DNA of 64,000 bases from Tateyamaria omphalii. Lineage in GTDB: Bacteria; Pseudomonadota; Alphaproteobacteria; Rhodobacterales; Rhodobacteraceae. The stretch lies in assembly GCF_019802125.1 (NCBI RefSeq), contig NZ_JAHVHT010000001.1, positions 1,116,001 through 1,180,000 of the forward strand. The letters run 5' to 3'. Both the position numbers and the translations under genes were made by a program. The stretch's first letter is position 1. Every line of letters starts with the position of its first letter. The notes beneath the pieces are model-generated. The model searched no databases and was not told where the DNA came from. It saw only the letters and a list, made by a program, of their open reading frames with translations. Positions 8,163 through 16,793 of this stretch are shown here, piece after piece.

Positions 8163-9308
8163 ATGGCAAAGAACCGTAGTATTTTCGAAGAGGTTGGGAC
8201 CACTGAAAAGCAGGTGGTTGAAACAGGGGTGATCGACAAGGGCAGGGGTGGCGCGCGCGGTGCAATCCGCGTGTGGCTGATGATGCTTTTTACCCTGGTG
8301 GTCGTGATGATTGCCGTGGGCGGTCTGACCCGTCTGACCGACAGTGGGCTATCCATCACCGAGTGGCGTCCCTTCACCGGGGCCATCCCGCCGCTGAACC
8401 AGGCGGATTGGGAGGCTGAATTCGCCCTCTACCAGCAGATCGACGAGTTTCGTCTGCAGAACGCCTGGATGACCATGGCGGATTTCAAAGTCATCTACTG
8501 GTGGGAGTGGGGTCATCGGCAGCTTGGCCGTGTGATCGGGCTTGTCTGGGCCATCGGCTTCTTCTGGTTCCTGATCCGCCGCCAGATCCCGACCGGTTGG
8601 ACGCCGCGTCTGCTAGGGCTCGGTGTTCTGGGCGGTTTGCAGGGCGCCATCGGTTGGTGGATGGTCGCCAGTGGCGTGACGCAGGGCGAGGGGATGCTGG
8701 ATGTGGCGAGCTATCGGCTTGCCACCCATCTGGGCCTTGCCTTCGTCATTCTGGGTTTCATTGCCTGGTACACCTATCTGCTGGGCCGACCCGAACGGGA
8801 CTTGATGCAGGCGCGGCGGGACAAGGAAGCCAAGCTGTTTTCCATGTCCACGGGTCTGATGCACTTCGCTTTCCTGCAAATTCTGATCGGCGCGCTGGTG
8901 GCGGGCATTGATGCCGGGCGCAGCTATACCGACTGGCCGCTCATGGGCGGACAGGTGTTCCCGGCGACTGCCTTTGTCTTCGAGCCATGGTGGCGCAATT
9001 TCTTTGAGAGCCCCGGTCTGGTGCAGTTCATCCATCGCGTCACCGGCTACCTGCTTTTTGCCTTTGCCATTGTCGTCTGGCTGCGGGGGCGCAAGTCGGC
9101 GCATGAACGGACGCGCTTTGCGTTCAACGCGGTCTTTGCGGCGATGAGCCTGCAGATCGTGCTCGGCATTGTCACCGTTCTTTATGGCGCGCCGTGGCAA
9201 GTCGCGATCCTGCATCAGTTCCTGGCCGTTGTCCTGTGGGCGCTCATATTGCGCGCACGCTTCCTCGCTGCCTATCCCATTGCCACGTCCATCCGGGGGA
9301 CATCTTGA
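8163..9308 (+). CDS. ctaA: Heme A synthase (COX15/CtaA)
   Basis: A 381-residue integral membrane protein with about eight helices that oxidises heme O to heme A for cytochrome c oxidase. After a 35-residue cytoplasmic N-terminus the first helix carries the signature GGLTRLTDSGLSITEW. Conserved heme-ligand histidines are in WEWGHRQLGR, in RLATHLG, in FIHRVTGY and in AILHQF near the end. Length fits the alphaproteobacterial type. Its TGA shares one base with the ATG of the next gene (TGATG at 9306-9310), so the peptidase is translationally coupled to it; the functional connection is unknown. Confidence 0.95.
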   Translation: MAKNRSIFEEVGTTEKQVVETGVIDKGRGGARGAIRVWLMMLFTLVVVMIAVGGLTRLTDSGLSITEWRPFTGAIPPLNQADWEAEFALYQQIDEFRLQNAWMTMADFKVIYWWEWGHRQLGRVIGLVWAIGFFWFLIRRQIPTGWTPRLLGLGVLGGLQGAIGWWMVASGVTQGEGMLDVASYRLATHLGLAFVILGFIAWYTYLLGRPERDLMQARRDKEAKLFSMSTGLMHFAFLQILIGALVAGIDAGRSYTDWPLMGGQVFPATAFVFEPWWRNFFESPGLVQFIHRVTGYLLFAFAIVVWLRGRKSAHERTRFAFNAVFAAMSLQIVLGIVTVLYGAPWQVAILHQFLAVVLWALILRARFLAAYPIATSIRGTS

Positions 9309-10783
9309 TGAGTGCCTTTGACGATCTTCTTGCCCATGACCACACGACGCAGGCCCTGGGCCAGGTCGCCGGTCGCCTTGGCTGGGATCAGGAGACGATG
9401 ATGCCCCGCGGTGCTGCCGCTCAGCGCGGTGAAGAGATGGCCGCCATGGAAAGCGTGCTGCACGCGCGGCGCACCGATCCAAAGGTCGGCGACTGGCTGG
9501 CGGCGATCGATGCGGGCGGACTGGACGCAATTGATGCGGCGAAGCTGCGCGAGATCAAGCGCAGCTATGACCGTGCCTCAAAGGTGCCTGCGGAGTTGGC
9601 GGCCAGGATCGCGCGTGTGACGTCGATGGCCCAAGGCAAATGGGCCGAGGCGCGGGAGGCGGATGATTACGCGGCCTTTGCCCCCGTGCTGGCAGAGGTC
9701 ATTGCACTCAAGCGCGAGGAAGGGGCCGCGCTGGCCAATGGCGGCGGCATCTATGATGCGATGCTTGAAGACTACGAACCCGGCACGACGGGTGCGGATC
9801 TTGAGGCGATGTTTGGCGCGTTGCGTCCCGCTTTGACCGAACTGCGGGCTGCAATCCTCGACAAACCAGCACCTGCGGAGGTTCAAGGGCCGTTCGACGA
9901 AAGGGCGCAACTGCAACTCAGCACGGTTCTTGCCAAAACCTTTGGCTATGATCTGGGACATGGGCGCATCGACAAGGCGGTGCATCCGTTCTCCTCCGGC
10001 TCTGGCAATGACGTACGGATCACCACGCGCACGAACCCTGACGATCCGTTCAACTGTTTCTACTCGACCATCCACGAGGTTGGGCACGCCTGTTACGAGC
10101 AGAACATCGACGATGCCTACCTGCTCAGCCCGCTGGGCCGGGGCGTGTCGATGGGTGTGCACGAAAGCCAAAGCCGTATCTACGAGAACCAGCTGGGGCG
10201 TAGCCGCGCCTTTACCGGCTGGCTCTATGGCCAGATGCGGGATGCATTTGGTGATTTCGGGATTGCGGACGAAGATGCGTTCTATGCTGCGGTGAACCGC
10301 GTCTCGAACGGCTATATCCGGACCGAGGCGGACGAGGTGCAGTACAACCTGCACGTTCTTCTGCGCTTTGACCTGGAGCGCGCGCTCATGTCCGGTGATC
10401 TGGATGTTGGAGATCTGGAGGCCGCGTGGAACGACCGGTTCGAAGCCGACTTCGGCTATGCCGTCGACAAGCCGTCAAACGGCGTTTTGCAGGATGTGCA
10501 TTGGTCGGTTGGCCTGTTTGGATACTTCCCGACCTATTCGCTGGGCAATGTCTATGCCGGCTGTTTGCATGAGGCGTTGCGGGCGGCTGTTCCCGACCTC
10601 GATGCACAACTGGCGCAAGGCGATACGGCGGCGGCGACAGGTTGGTTGCGGGACAATCTGCAGGTTCACGGCAGTCTGTACGAACCGCGTGAGATGATCG
10701 AGCGGGCCAGTGGGCGAGCGCCGGGGCCGGAGCCACTGCTGGCGTATCTAAAGGACAAGTTCGGCGGTATCTACGGGCTTTAA
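9308..10783 (+). CDS. M32 family metallocarboxypeptidase
   Basis: A 491-residue carboxypeptidase of the Taq/Pfu type that removes C-terminal residues from peptides in the cytoplasm using a divalent metal. The zinc motif HEVGH is at residues 256-260, with the downstream family motif HESQSRIYEN and the upstream HPFSSG region that ends in DVRITTR. No signal peptide. The ATG at 9308 overlaps the ctaA stop by one base; the frame stays open upstream but only as a shadow of ctaA. Its stop faces the gyrA stop with a 63-base gap that contains a hairpin. Confidence 0.93.
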   Translation: MSAFDDLLAHDHTTQALGQVAGRLGWDQETMMPRGAAAQRGEEMAAMESVLHARRTDPKVGDWLAAIDAGGLDAIDAAKLREIKRSYDRASKVPAELAARIARVTSMAQGKWAEAREADDYAAFAPVLAEVIALKREEGAALANGGGIYDAMLEDYEPGTTGADLEAMFGALRPALTELRAAILDKPAPAEVQGPFDERAQLQLSTVLAKTFGYDLGHGRIDKAVHPFSSGSGNDVRITTRTNPDDPFNCFYSTIHEVGHACYEQNIDDAYLLSPLGRGVSMGVHESQSRIYENQLGRSRAFTGWLYGQMRDAFGDFGIADEDAFYAAVNRVSNGYIRTEADEVQYNLHVLLRFDLERALMSGDLDVGDLEAAWNDRFEADFGYAVDKPSNGVLQDVHWSVGLFGYFPTYSLGNVYAGCLHEALRAAVPDLDAQLAQGDTAAATGWLRDNLQVHGSLYEPREMIERASGRAPGPEPLLAYLKDKFGGIYGL

Positions 10784-10787
10784 GAAA

Positions 10788-10808
10788 GGTGCGCCCAGCG
10801 GGCACACC
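10788..10808. terminator. GGTGCGC-type hairpin between convergent genes
   Basis: GGTGCGCCC and GGGCACACC pair with one mismatch around an AGC loop, followed by CTACG. It sits between the M32 peptidase and gyrA stops and resembles hairpins at 18385-18402 and 51120-51140. No U-run follows on the plus strand, so its efficiency as a terminator is uncertain; it may be a repeat element instead. Confidence 0.5.
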
Positions 10809-10846
10809 CTACGCGATCCCGTAGCGTGTGCAATAATTGCGCACCG

Positions 10847-13579
10847 CTATTCCTCAGCTTCCCCTTCGCCCTGATCCGCGATCCAAGCGACACTGACCAC
10901 TTCCTCGCCCTTGCCGGTGTTGAACACCCGCACGCCGCCCGCGCTGCGGGAGCGGAAGCTGATGCCATCGACGGGAACGCGGATCGACTGGCCTTTGGAG
11001 GTCGCCAGCATGATCTGGTCGTCCATGTCGACCGGGAAGGAGGCGACGATGTCACCGCCGCGCATGGCCTTGTCCATGGCCGCAACACCCAGGCCGCCAC
11101 GCCCGCGTACCGGGTAGTCGTGGCTGCTGCTGAGCTTGCCCGAACCGGTGGCCGTGATCGTCAGGATCAGGTTCTCGGCCGCTGACATTTCGGCATAGCG
11201 CTCAGGCGACAGGTTGCCGGGCGCGACGTCATCCTCATCGCCTTCGGGCTCTTCGGTGACACCGGCCATTAGGCGGCGCTGTTTGAGGTAGGCTGCGCGT
11301 TCTTCGGCATCGGCGTCGAAGTGACGGATGATGGACATGGATACGACGCGGTCGGACCCGCTTAGCTTGACCCCGCGCACGCCGACGGACGAACGGCTGT
11401 TGAAGACGCGCACATCGGTGGCTGGGAAGCGGATGGCGCGGCCGGAGTTGGTGACCAGCATCACGTCATCATCATTCGACGCGATACGTGCATTGATGAG
11501 GGTCGTGTCGGCGTGTTCATCCTCGAACTTCATGGCAATCTTGCCGTTGGATTTCACATTGGTGAAGTCGCTCAGCTTGTTGCGACGCACTGTGCCGGCG
11601 GAGGTGGCAAAGACGACCTGGAGGTCATCCCAATCTTTCTCATCCCTGTCCACAGGCATAATGGCGGCGATGCTAACCCCCGGGGGGATCGGCAGAATAT
11701 TGACGATCGCCTTGCCCTTGGACGTGCGACCGCCTTGCGGCAAGCGCCAGGTCTTGAGCTTGTAGACCATACCGTCGGTGGTGAAGAACAGAAGCTGCGT
11801 ATGTGTGTTGGCGACGAAGAGGGTGGTGATCACGTCCTCTTCCTTGGTCTGCATACCGCTCACACCCTTACCGCCGCGCTTTTGGCTGCGGAAATCAGCC
11901 AGCGGTGTGCGTTTGATGTAACCACCCGACGTCACGGTCACGACCATGTCCTCGCGCTCGATCAGGTCCTCGTCTTCCATGTCGCCGGACCAGTCGACGA
12001 TTTCCGTGCGGCGCGGCACGGCGAACTGGTCTTTCACCTCAGTCAATTCGTCCGAGATGATGCCCATGATCCGTTCGCGTGACCCAAGGATTTCCAAGTA
12101 TTCCTTGATCTTTGCGGCGAGTTCTTCAAGTTCGTCTGTGACTTCCTTGACCCCGATCTGGGTGAGGCGTTGAAGGCGCAGGTCGAGGATGGCACGGGCC
12201 TGAATTTCAGTCAGGTTATACGTGCCATCGTCATGCATTTTGGACAGCGGATCGTCAATCAGACGCAAGTAGCCTTCGATCTCGGCGGCGGGCCAGCGCC
12301 GTTCCATCAGCTTGGCACGCGCCTCGGCAGCGTCTGCAGAGGAGCGGATGGTGGCGACCACTTCGTCCACATTTGACACAGCAACGGCAAGGCCACACAG
12401 AATATGGCTGCGATCGCGCGCTTTGCGCAGGTCGAATGCTGTGCGCCGGATCACGACTTCCTCGCGGAAGTCGAGGAAGGATGTCAGGAAGCGGCGGAGC
12501 GTGAGTTGCTCGGGCCGACCGCCGTTCAACGCCAGCATGTTGCAGCCAAAGGACGTTTGCATCGGTGTGAAGCGGAACAGCTGGTTCAGCACCACTTCCG
12601 CGGTGGCGTCGCGCTTCAGCTCGATGACCACGCGGACGCCGTTGCGGTCGGATTCGTCCTGAACGTGGCTGATCCCTTCGATACGCTTTTCGCGCGCGGC
12701 CTCGGCGATGCGTTCGATCATCGTGGCCTTGTTCACTTGATAAGGAATCTCATCAATAACAATGGCGTAGCGGTCTTTCCTCAACTCCTCGACGCGCGTC
12801 TTGGACCGGACGATAACGCTGCCGCGCCCCTCTAGATAAGCTTTGCGCGCGCCGGAGCGGCCCAGCATGATGCCGCCCGTGGGGAAGTCGGGGCCGGGGA
12901 CGTAGTCTATGAGCGCTTCGGACGACAAATCCGGGTCTTCGATCAGCGCAAGGCAAGCGTCGACGACTTCGCCCAGGTTGTGGGGCGGGATGTTGGTGGC
13001 CATGCCGACTGCGATGCCGCCGGCACCGTTGACGAGCATGTTGGGGAAGCGGGCGGGCAGGACGGTGGGCTCGCGGTCCTTGCCGTCGTAGTTGTCCTGG
13101 AAATCGACGGTGTCCTTGTCGATGTCGGCGAGGACAAAGGCCGCCGGTTTGTCCATGCGGACTTCGGTGTAGCGCATGGCGGCGGGGTTGTCGCCGTCCA
13201 TGGAGCCGAAGTTCCCCTGACCGTCAAGTAACGGTAAAGACATGGAAAAATCCTGTGCCATGCGGACGAGCGCGTCGTAGATCGCGCTGTCTCCATGGGG
13301 GTGGTACTTACCCATGACATCGCCCACCGGACGGGCGGACTTGCGGTAGGATTTGTCGTGCGTGTTCCCGGTTTCGTGCATCGCGTAGAGGATGCGGCGG
13401 TGGACGGGTTTCAGGCCGTCGCGCAGGTCCGGGATGGCGCGGGAGACGATGACTGACATGGCGTAATCCAGGTAGGACGTGCGCATCTCGTCTTCGATGG
13501 AGACCGAGGGGCCGTCGTACTCGGGCCGTTCGGGCCGCATTTCATCATCATTTTCAGGGGGTTGTGGCGTGTCGTTCAC
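10847..13579 (-). CDS. gyrA: DNA gyrase subunit A
   Basis: A 910-residue GyrA, the breakage-reunion subunit that works with GyrB to introduce negative supercoils. The catalytic tyrosine is Tyr137 in AAMRYTEV. The quinolone region reads [15 protein letters not shown], where Ser98 and Asp102 match the sensitive residues Ser83 and Asp87 of E. coli. A GyrA box variant QKRGGKG is present in the C-terminal domain, which is followed by beta-pinwheel repeats. The start is GTG at 13579, with an acidic N-terminal tail typical of the family. An acidic insert lies near residue 835 ([10 protein letters not shown]). Divergent from usg. Confidence 0.97.
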   Translation of the reverse strand: MNDTPQPPENDDEMRPERPEYDGPSVSIEDEMRTSYLDYAMSVIVSRAIPDLRDGLKPVHRRILYAMHETGNTHDKSYRKSARPVGDVMGKYHPHGDSAIYDALVRMAQDFSMSLPLLDGQGNFGSMDGDNPAAMRYTEVRMDKPAAFVLADIDKDTVDFQDNYDGKDREPTVLPARFPNMLVNGAGGIAVGMATNIPPHNLGEVVDACLALIEDPDLSSEALIDYVPGPDFPTGGIMLGRSGARKAYLEGRGSVIVRSKTRVEELRKDRYAIVIDEIPYQVNKATMIERIAEAAREKRIEGISHVQDESDRNGVRVVIELKRDATAEVVLNQLFRFTPMQTSFGCNMLALNGGRPEQLTLRRFLTSFLDFREEVVIRRTAFDLRKARDRSHILCGLAVAVSNVDEVVATIRSSADAAEARAKLMERRWPAAEIEGYLRLIDDPLSKMHDDGTYNLTEIQARAILDLRLQRLTQIGVKEVTDELEELAAKIKEYLEILGSRERIMGIISDELTEVKDQFAVPRRTEIVDWSGDMEDEDLIEREDMVVTVTSGGYIKRTPLADFRSQKRGGKGVSGMQTKEEDVITTLFVANTHTQLLFFTTDGMVYKLKTWRLPQGGRTSKGKAIVNILPIPPGVSIAAIMPVDRDEKDWDDLQVVFATSAGTVRRNKLSDFTNVKSNGKIAMKFEDEHADTTLINARIASNDDDVMLVTNSGRAIRFPATDVRVFNSRSSVGVRGVKLSGSDRVVSMSIIRHFDADAEERAAYLKQRRLMAGVTEEPEGDEDDVAPGNLSPERYAEMSAAENLILTITATGSGKLSSSHDYPVRGRGGLGVAAMDKAMRGGDIVASFPVDMDDQIMLATSKGQSIRVPVDGISFRSRSAGGVRVFNTGKGEEVVSVAWIADQGEGEAEE

Positions 13580-13688
13580 GTGGCTCTGCCCGTTCTGTCG
13601 CGTGCTCTATATCTTGGGTCTGTTTCTATCAGAAACCGCATATAGGGTGCAATGGCTGAGGGTGTGCGGTTGTTAGCACTCTGGCCTG

Positions 13689-13734
13689 ATCGGTGATAGG
13701 TTGTTGTTTTCATTGAAAATTAATCGGTGATAGG
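13689..13734. repeat. 12-bp direct repeat in the gyrA-usg intergenic region
   Basis: ATCGGTGATAGG occurs exactly at 13689-13700 and again at 13723-13734, 34 bases apart (just over three helical turns). The region separates the divergent gyrA and usg genes, so the repeats could be a regulator site for one or both; no protein is assigned. Confidence 0.5.
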
Positions 13735-13757
13735 CTCTGCTGCGAGGAGAGCAGAGC
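13734..13757 (+). promoter_or_regulatory. Leader hairpin upstream of usg
   Basis: GCTCTGCT (13734-13741) and AGCAGAGC (13750-13757) form a perfect 8-bp stem. The loop GCGAGGAG contains a GAGGAG Shine-Dalgarno-like sequence. The usg ATG is 16 bases after the stem, with AAGGGG closer to it. The hairpin may mask or present ribosome binding sequences in the usg leader. Confidence 0.45.
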
Positions 13758-13772
13758 AAAAAGGGGCGCGAT

Positions 13773-14042
13773 ATGGCCGAGAGCGAGACCGAATTGATGC
13801 TGAAAGGATACGGGCTGACCACGGCGGAGATGTTCTATCACATGCCGGACTATGTGCATGTTTTAAATACATTTATCTGGCAGGACTACGACATTGCGCC
13901 GGACCATCCGCGATTGTTCAAGTTCATCGACTTCTGGCGGGCCGAGATCGAGGGCGCGCTGCATTCCGTGCGCTTTACCCATCGCAAGATGATCGCGCCC
14001 GGCGAGTGGCGAAATGTGACCGGTGAGTTTACCGTGCATTGA
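13773..14042 (+). CDS. usg: Usg family protein
   Basis: An 89-residue protein that matches the small Usg family of alphaproteobacteria along its length. It starts with a KGYGLTTAEMFYHMPDY-type N-terminus, then a FIWQDYDIAPD motif, and ends with a LHSVRFTH region and the C-terminal GEFTVH. The biochemical role is unknown; the name comes from a gene near trpF/asd in other bacteria. No membrane segment or signal is visible. AAGGGG precedes the ATG by about seven bases. It is a monocistronic gene divergent from gyrA, followed by a long non-coding stretch. Confidence 0.85.
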   Translation: MAESETELMLKGYGLTTAEMFYHMPDYVHVLNTFIWQDYDIAPDHPRLFKFIDFWRAEIEGALHSVRFTHRKMIAPGEWRNVTGEFTVH

Positions 14043-14089
14043 AGTATTAATGCGCCGTACGGTGGGGTGAAGCGCGGCGCGTTGCGGCG

Positions 14090-14200
14090 AAACTGCATGT
14101 TTTCGACGGCAAACTGCGTATTTTGCCAATGCGATTTTGGGCTTTTTCTGACGGCAATTCGGGAAAGTGCATATTTTCGGGGTGAAACTGCGTATTTCGC
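14090..14200 (+). repeat. Two pairs of 21-base-phased direct repeats
   Basis: Four copies of a 16-base motif near AAACTGCRTATTTTCG start at 14090, 14111, 14164 and 14185. The two members of each pair are exactly 21 bases apart, and the pairs are 74 bases apart (about seven helical turns). All have the same orientation. This is the pattern expected of a protein array binding one face of the DNA. No known operator is assigned. Confidence 0.65.
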
Positions 14201-14626
14201 TTCGAGAGCGTGATTTACAAATTGGTAAGACGTGCTGCGCTGTTAACCTTTGTCTATTTTGGTCCGTCGGGTGCACTCTTTGCCCCGGCAAATTCGCCCA
14301 CCCGCCGGACCCGGGTTGCGGCGCAGGTTGGCATTGCTGAGGGGGGCGTGACGCCTTTGCGGTGATCGACGCACTCAGCATGTGATCGGTTTGCCGGGCC
14401 GTGGTGTCCGATCTGTTCCGATCTGTCATGCGGGAGCGGCGCTTGCCGATGTGGACTGCTTCCATTTGAGCGGCGACCCATTTCCGCGCACCGCCGGGTT
14501 GAGACAGCAGGTCCGGATCATTCTGGAGAACCGAACTGTGGTCCCCTGACGGCTTTATGATAGAAAGATGCGGCTCAGTGCTGCACGTGCAGCATCTGGC
14601 GTTGAGTATCTGTTTGAATCTGCTAG

Positions 14627-14640
14627 TGGTAGCGCAAACA
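14627..14640. promoter_or_regulatory. Candidate CceR-type (LacI family) operator upstream of zwf
   Basis: TGGTAGCGCAAACA fits the palindromic TGNTANCGNTANCA pattern of LacI-type central carbon regulators at all but one fixed position. It ends 32 bases before the zwf ATG, where a repressor would block transcription. In Rhodobacter the LacI-type protein CceR controls Entner-Doudoroff and gluconeogenic genes, so the target makes sense. One mismatch and a single occurrence limit certainty. Confidence 0.5.
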
Positions 14641-14672
14641 TTTCGCAGGCACGGAAAAAGGGAGCCCTTGCC

Positions 14673-16124
14673 ATGGTATCGCGCGTCATTCCGGTGGACC
14701 CTTTCGATCTGGTGATTTTCGGAGGCACAGGTGATCTGGCCCGGCGCAAGATCCTGCCCGGTCTGTTCCGCCGTTTCTGTGCCGGTCAGATGCCCAATGG
14801 GTCCCGCGTGATCGGGGCCGCGCGGGGAGAGATGGACAGCGCGGCCTATCGTGAGTTCGTGGCTGAGGCGATTGCCGAGTTCGGAGGCGAGCGCGCCTGT
14901 GAGGATGGCACGCTGGACGGGTTTCTGGAGCGCATGGAGTTTGTCACCATAGATGCGCGCGGGGAAAATGGCTGGTCCGATCTGGTTGAACTGATGCGCG
15001 ATGATGTGGTTCGTGCATTCTATTTTTCGGTCGGGCCGAGCCTGTTTGGCGACCTGGCGGAGCGGCTGACCAAGCATGGGCTCACGGATGCAGACAGCCG
15101 CATCGTGGTCGAGAAGCCCTTTGGTCGTGATCTGGATACGGCGAAGGCGCTGAACCGGGACCTCGCCAAGCATTTCGACGAGCGCCAGATTTATCGGATC
15201 GACCACTATCTGGGCAAGGAGACGGTGCAGAACCTGATGGCTGTCCGCTTTGGCAACATGCTGTTCGAGCCGTTGTGGAACAGCCAATATGTGGATCACA
15301 TCCAGATCACTGTGGCCGAGACCGTCGGCGTTGGTGGTCGGGGCGAATATTATGACAAATCGGGTGCCATGCGCGACATGGTGCAGAACCACCTGATGCA
15401 GCTTTTGTGCCTGATCGCGATGGAACCGCCGTCGAAATTTGACCCGGATGCCGTGCGCGATGAGAAGCTGAAGGTGATCCGTGCGCTGGATCCGATGGTG
15501 CCGCATCATATCGTGCGGGGGCAGTATGAGCCGGGTGAGGATGAGCCGGGCTATCGCGAGGCTGTCGGGGATCCACGGTCGCGGACCGAGAGCTACATTG
15601 CCATGAAGGTTGGGATTTCCAACTGGCGGTGGGCAGGGACGCCGTTTTACCTGCGCACCGGCAAGCGGCTGAAGGCGCGGTCGAGCGAGATTGTCGTGGT
15701 GTTCAAGGAATTGAACCACTCGATCTTTGGTGAGGCGGGGGAGCATCGCAACGAGCTGTCCATTCGCTTGCAGCCGAATGAGGGGATTACGCTGGGCGTG
15801 ACCATCAAGGAGCCGGGCCCTGGGGGGATGCGGTTGATGAATGTGCCGCTCGACATGTCCTTTGCCGAGGCATTGGGGGCCGATGGCGCGGATCAGACCG
15901 ATGCCTATGAGCGCTTGATCATGGATGTGATCAGGGGCAACCAGACCTTGTTCATGCGGGGCGATGAAGTCGAGGCCGCCTGGGCCTGGACCGATCCCAT
16001 CATCCAGGGCTGGGAGGCGCGCGGAGATGTGCCCAAGACCTATGATGCCGGTAGCGAGGGGCCGGTGGATGCCGTACAGCTTCTCGCACGCGACACCCGC
16101 GTGTGGAGGAAAGTGGCCCCATGA
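14673..16124 (+). CDS. zwf: Glucose-6-phosphate dehydrogenase
   Basis: A 483-residue enzyme that oxidises glucose 6-phosphate to 6-phosphogluconolactone with NAD(P), the entry to the Entner-Doudoroff and pentose phosphate routes. The nucleotide motif FGGTGDLARRK is near residues 14-24, and the active-site signature YRIDHYLGKETVQN is intact in the middle. The ATG at 14673 has AAAAGGGAG upstream at good spacing; the open frame before it lacks homology. Its TGA overlaps the pgl ATG by four bases (ATGA). First gene of zwf-pgl-pgi. Confidence 0.96.
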   Translation: MVSRVIPVDPFDLVIFGGTGDLARRKILPGLFRRFCAGQMPNGSRVIGAARGEMDSAAYREFVAEAIAEFGGERACEDGTLDGFLERMEFVTIDARGENGWSDLVELMRDDVVRAFYFSVGPSLFGDLAERLTKHGLTDADSRIVVEKPFGRDLDTAKALNRDLAKHFDERQIYRIDHYLGKETVQNLMAVRFGNMLFEPLWNSQYVDHIQITVAETVGVGGRGEYYDKSGAMRDMVQNHLMQLLCLIAMEPPSKFDPDAVRDEKLKVIRALDPMVPHHIVRGQYEPGEDEPGYREAVGDPRSRTESYIAMKVGISNWRWAGTPFYLRTGKRLKARSSEIVVVFKELNHSIFGEAGEHRNELSIRLQPNEGITLGVTIKEPGPGGMRLMNVPLDMSFAEALGADGADQTDAYERLIMDVIRGNQTLFMRGDEVEAAWAWTDPIIQGWEARGDVPKTYDAGSEGPVDAVQLLARDTRVWRKVAP

Positions 16125-16789
16125 ACATCGTCGAGTATCCTGACCGCGATCTGCTGGCCATTGGGTTGGCGGATGCGTTGGCGAGCGAATTGAAGAATTG
16201 TCTGCTGGTGCACCCTTCGGCGTCTTTTGTGGTGCCTGGGGGGACAACCCCTGGTCCGATCTTTGACAATCTGTGCGCGGCCGATGTGGATTGGTCGAGC
16301 GTGCATGTGATGCTGAGTGACGAGCGTTGGGTGCCCGAGGATCACGAGCGGTCGAATGCGAAGCTGCTGAAGAGCCGGTTGTTCCAGAGCCGGGCGGCGG
16401 CGGCGCAGTTTGTACCGTTCTATGTCGACGGGCAGACACCCGAGCAGGCGGCGCCGGATTTGTCGGCGCAATTGGCCGAAGAGATGCCTATCTCGGTTCT
16501 CTTGCTGGGCATGGGGGCGGATATGCATACCGCCTCACTGTTTCCAGGGGCCGTGGGGCTGGCGGATATGTTGGCTGATGATGCGCCGCTGGTGGTGCCG
16601 GTGTCGGTTGAGGGGCAGGAGCCGCGGATTTCTTTTTCGGGCCCTGCGCTGGCCGGGGCCATGGCGAAACATTTGGTGATTTACGGGGCCGAGAAACGGG
16701 ACGCTTTGGAGCGGGCCGAGGGTTTGGACCCTACGGAGGCGCCGATCAAGGCGGTGATGAGCGGCCTCACGGTGCATTGGGCGGAGTAA
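16121..16789 (+). CDS. pgl: 6-phosphogluconolactonase
   Basis: A 222-residue member of the glucosamine-6-phosphate isomerase/6-phosphogluconolactonase fold that hydrolyses the lactone made by Zwf. The conserved [15 protein letters not shown] near residues 32-46, the [18 protein letters not shown] segment and the [16 protein letters not shown] motif with its catalytic His identify it. The ATG at 16121 sits within the zwf stop (ATGA), so it is translationally coupled. The next gene starts four bases after its stop. Short relative to eukaryotic forms but normal for alphaproteobacteria. Confidence 0.94.
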   Translation: MNIVEYPDRDLLAIGLADALASELKNCLLVHPSASFVVPGGTTPGPIFDNLCAADVDWSSVHVMLSDERWVPEDHERSNAKLLKSRLFQSRAAAAQFVPFYVDGQTPEQAAPDLSAQLAEEMPISVLLLGMGADMHTASLFPGAVGLADMLADDAPLVVPVSVEGQEPRISFSGPALAGAMAKHLVIYGAEKRDALERAEGLDPTEAPIKAVMSGLTVHWAE

Positions 16790-16793
16790 TTTC

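Larger units (their letters stand above)
14043..14672. other. 630-base intergenic region between usg and zwf
   Basis: No credible gene on either strand: the open frames here are low-complexity, have no ribosome binding site, and show no recognisable family. The first part (14090-14200) holds four phased repeats, entered separately. A CtrA-type half site TTAACC is at 14243-14248 without a partner at the usual distance. The middle part (about 14250-14570) shows nothing I can name. The last part carries a LacI-type operator candidate at 14627-14640 and the zwf ribosome binding site. Confidence 0.6.

Noticed and set aside
14243-14248. TTAACC half site as a CtrA box upstream of zwf
   Set aside because: The base set eleven positions upstream is GTGC, so no second half exists at the required spacing.
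13863-16439. Minus-strand open frame of 858 codons across usg, the intergenic region and zwf
   Set aside because: Low-complexity, Pro/Arg/His-rich translation without any domain, opposite well-supported zwf; no ribosome site. It is compositional.
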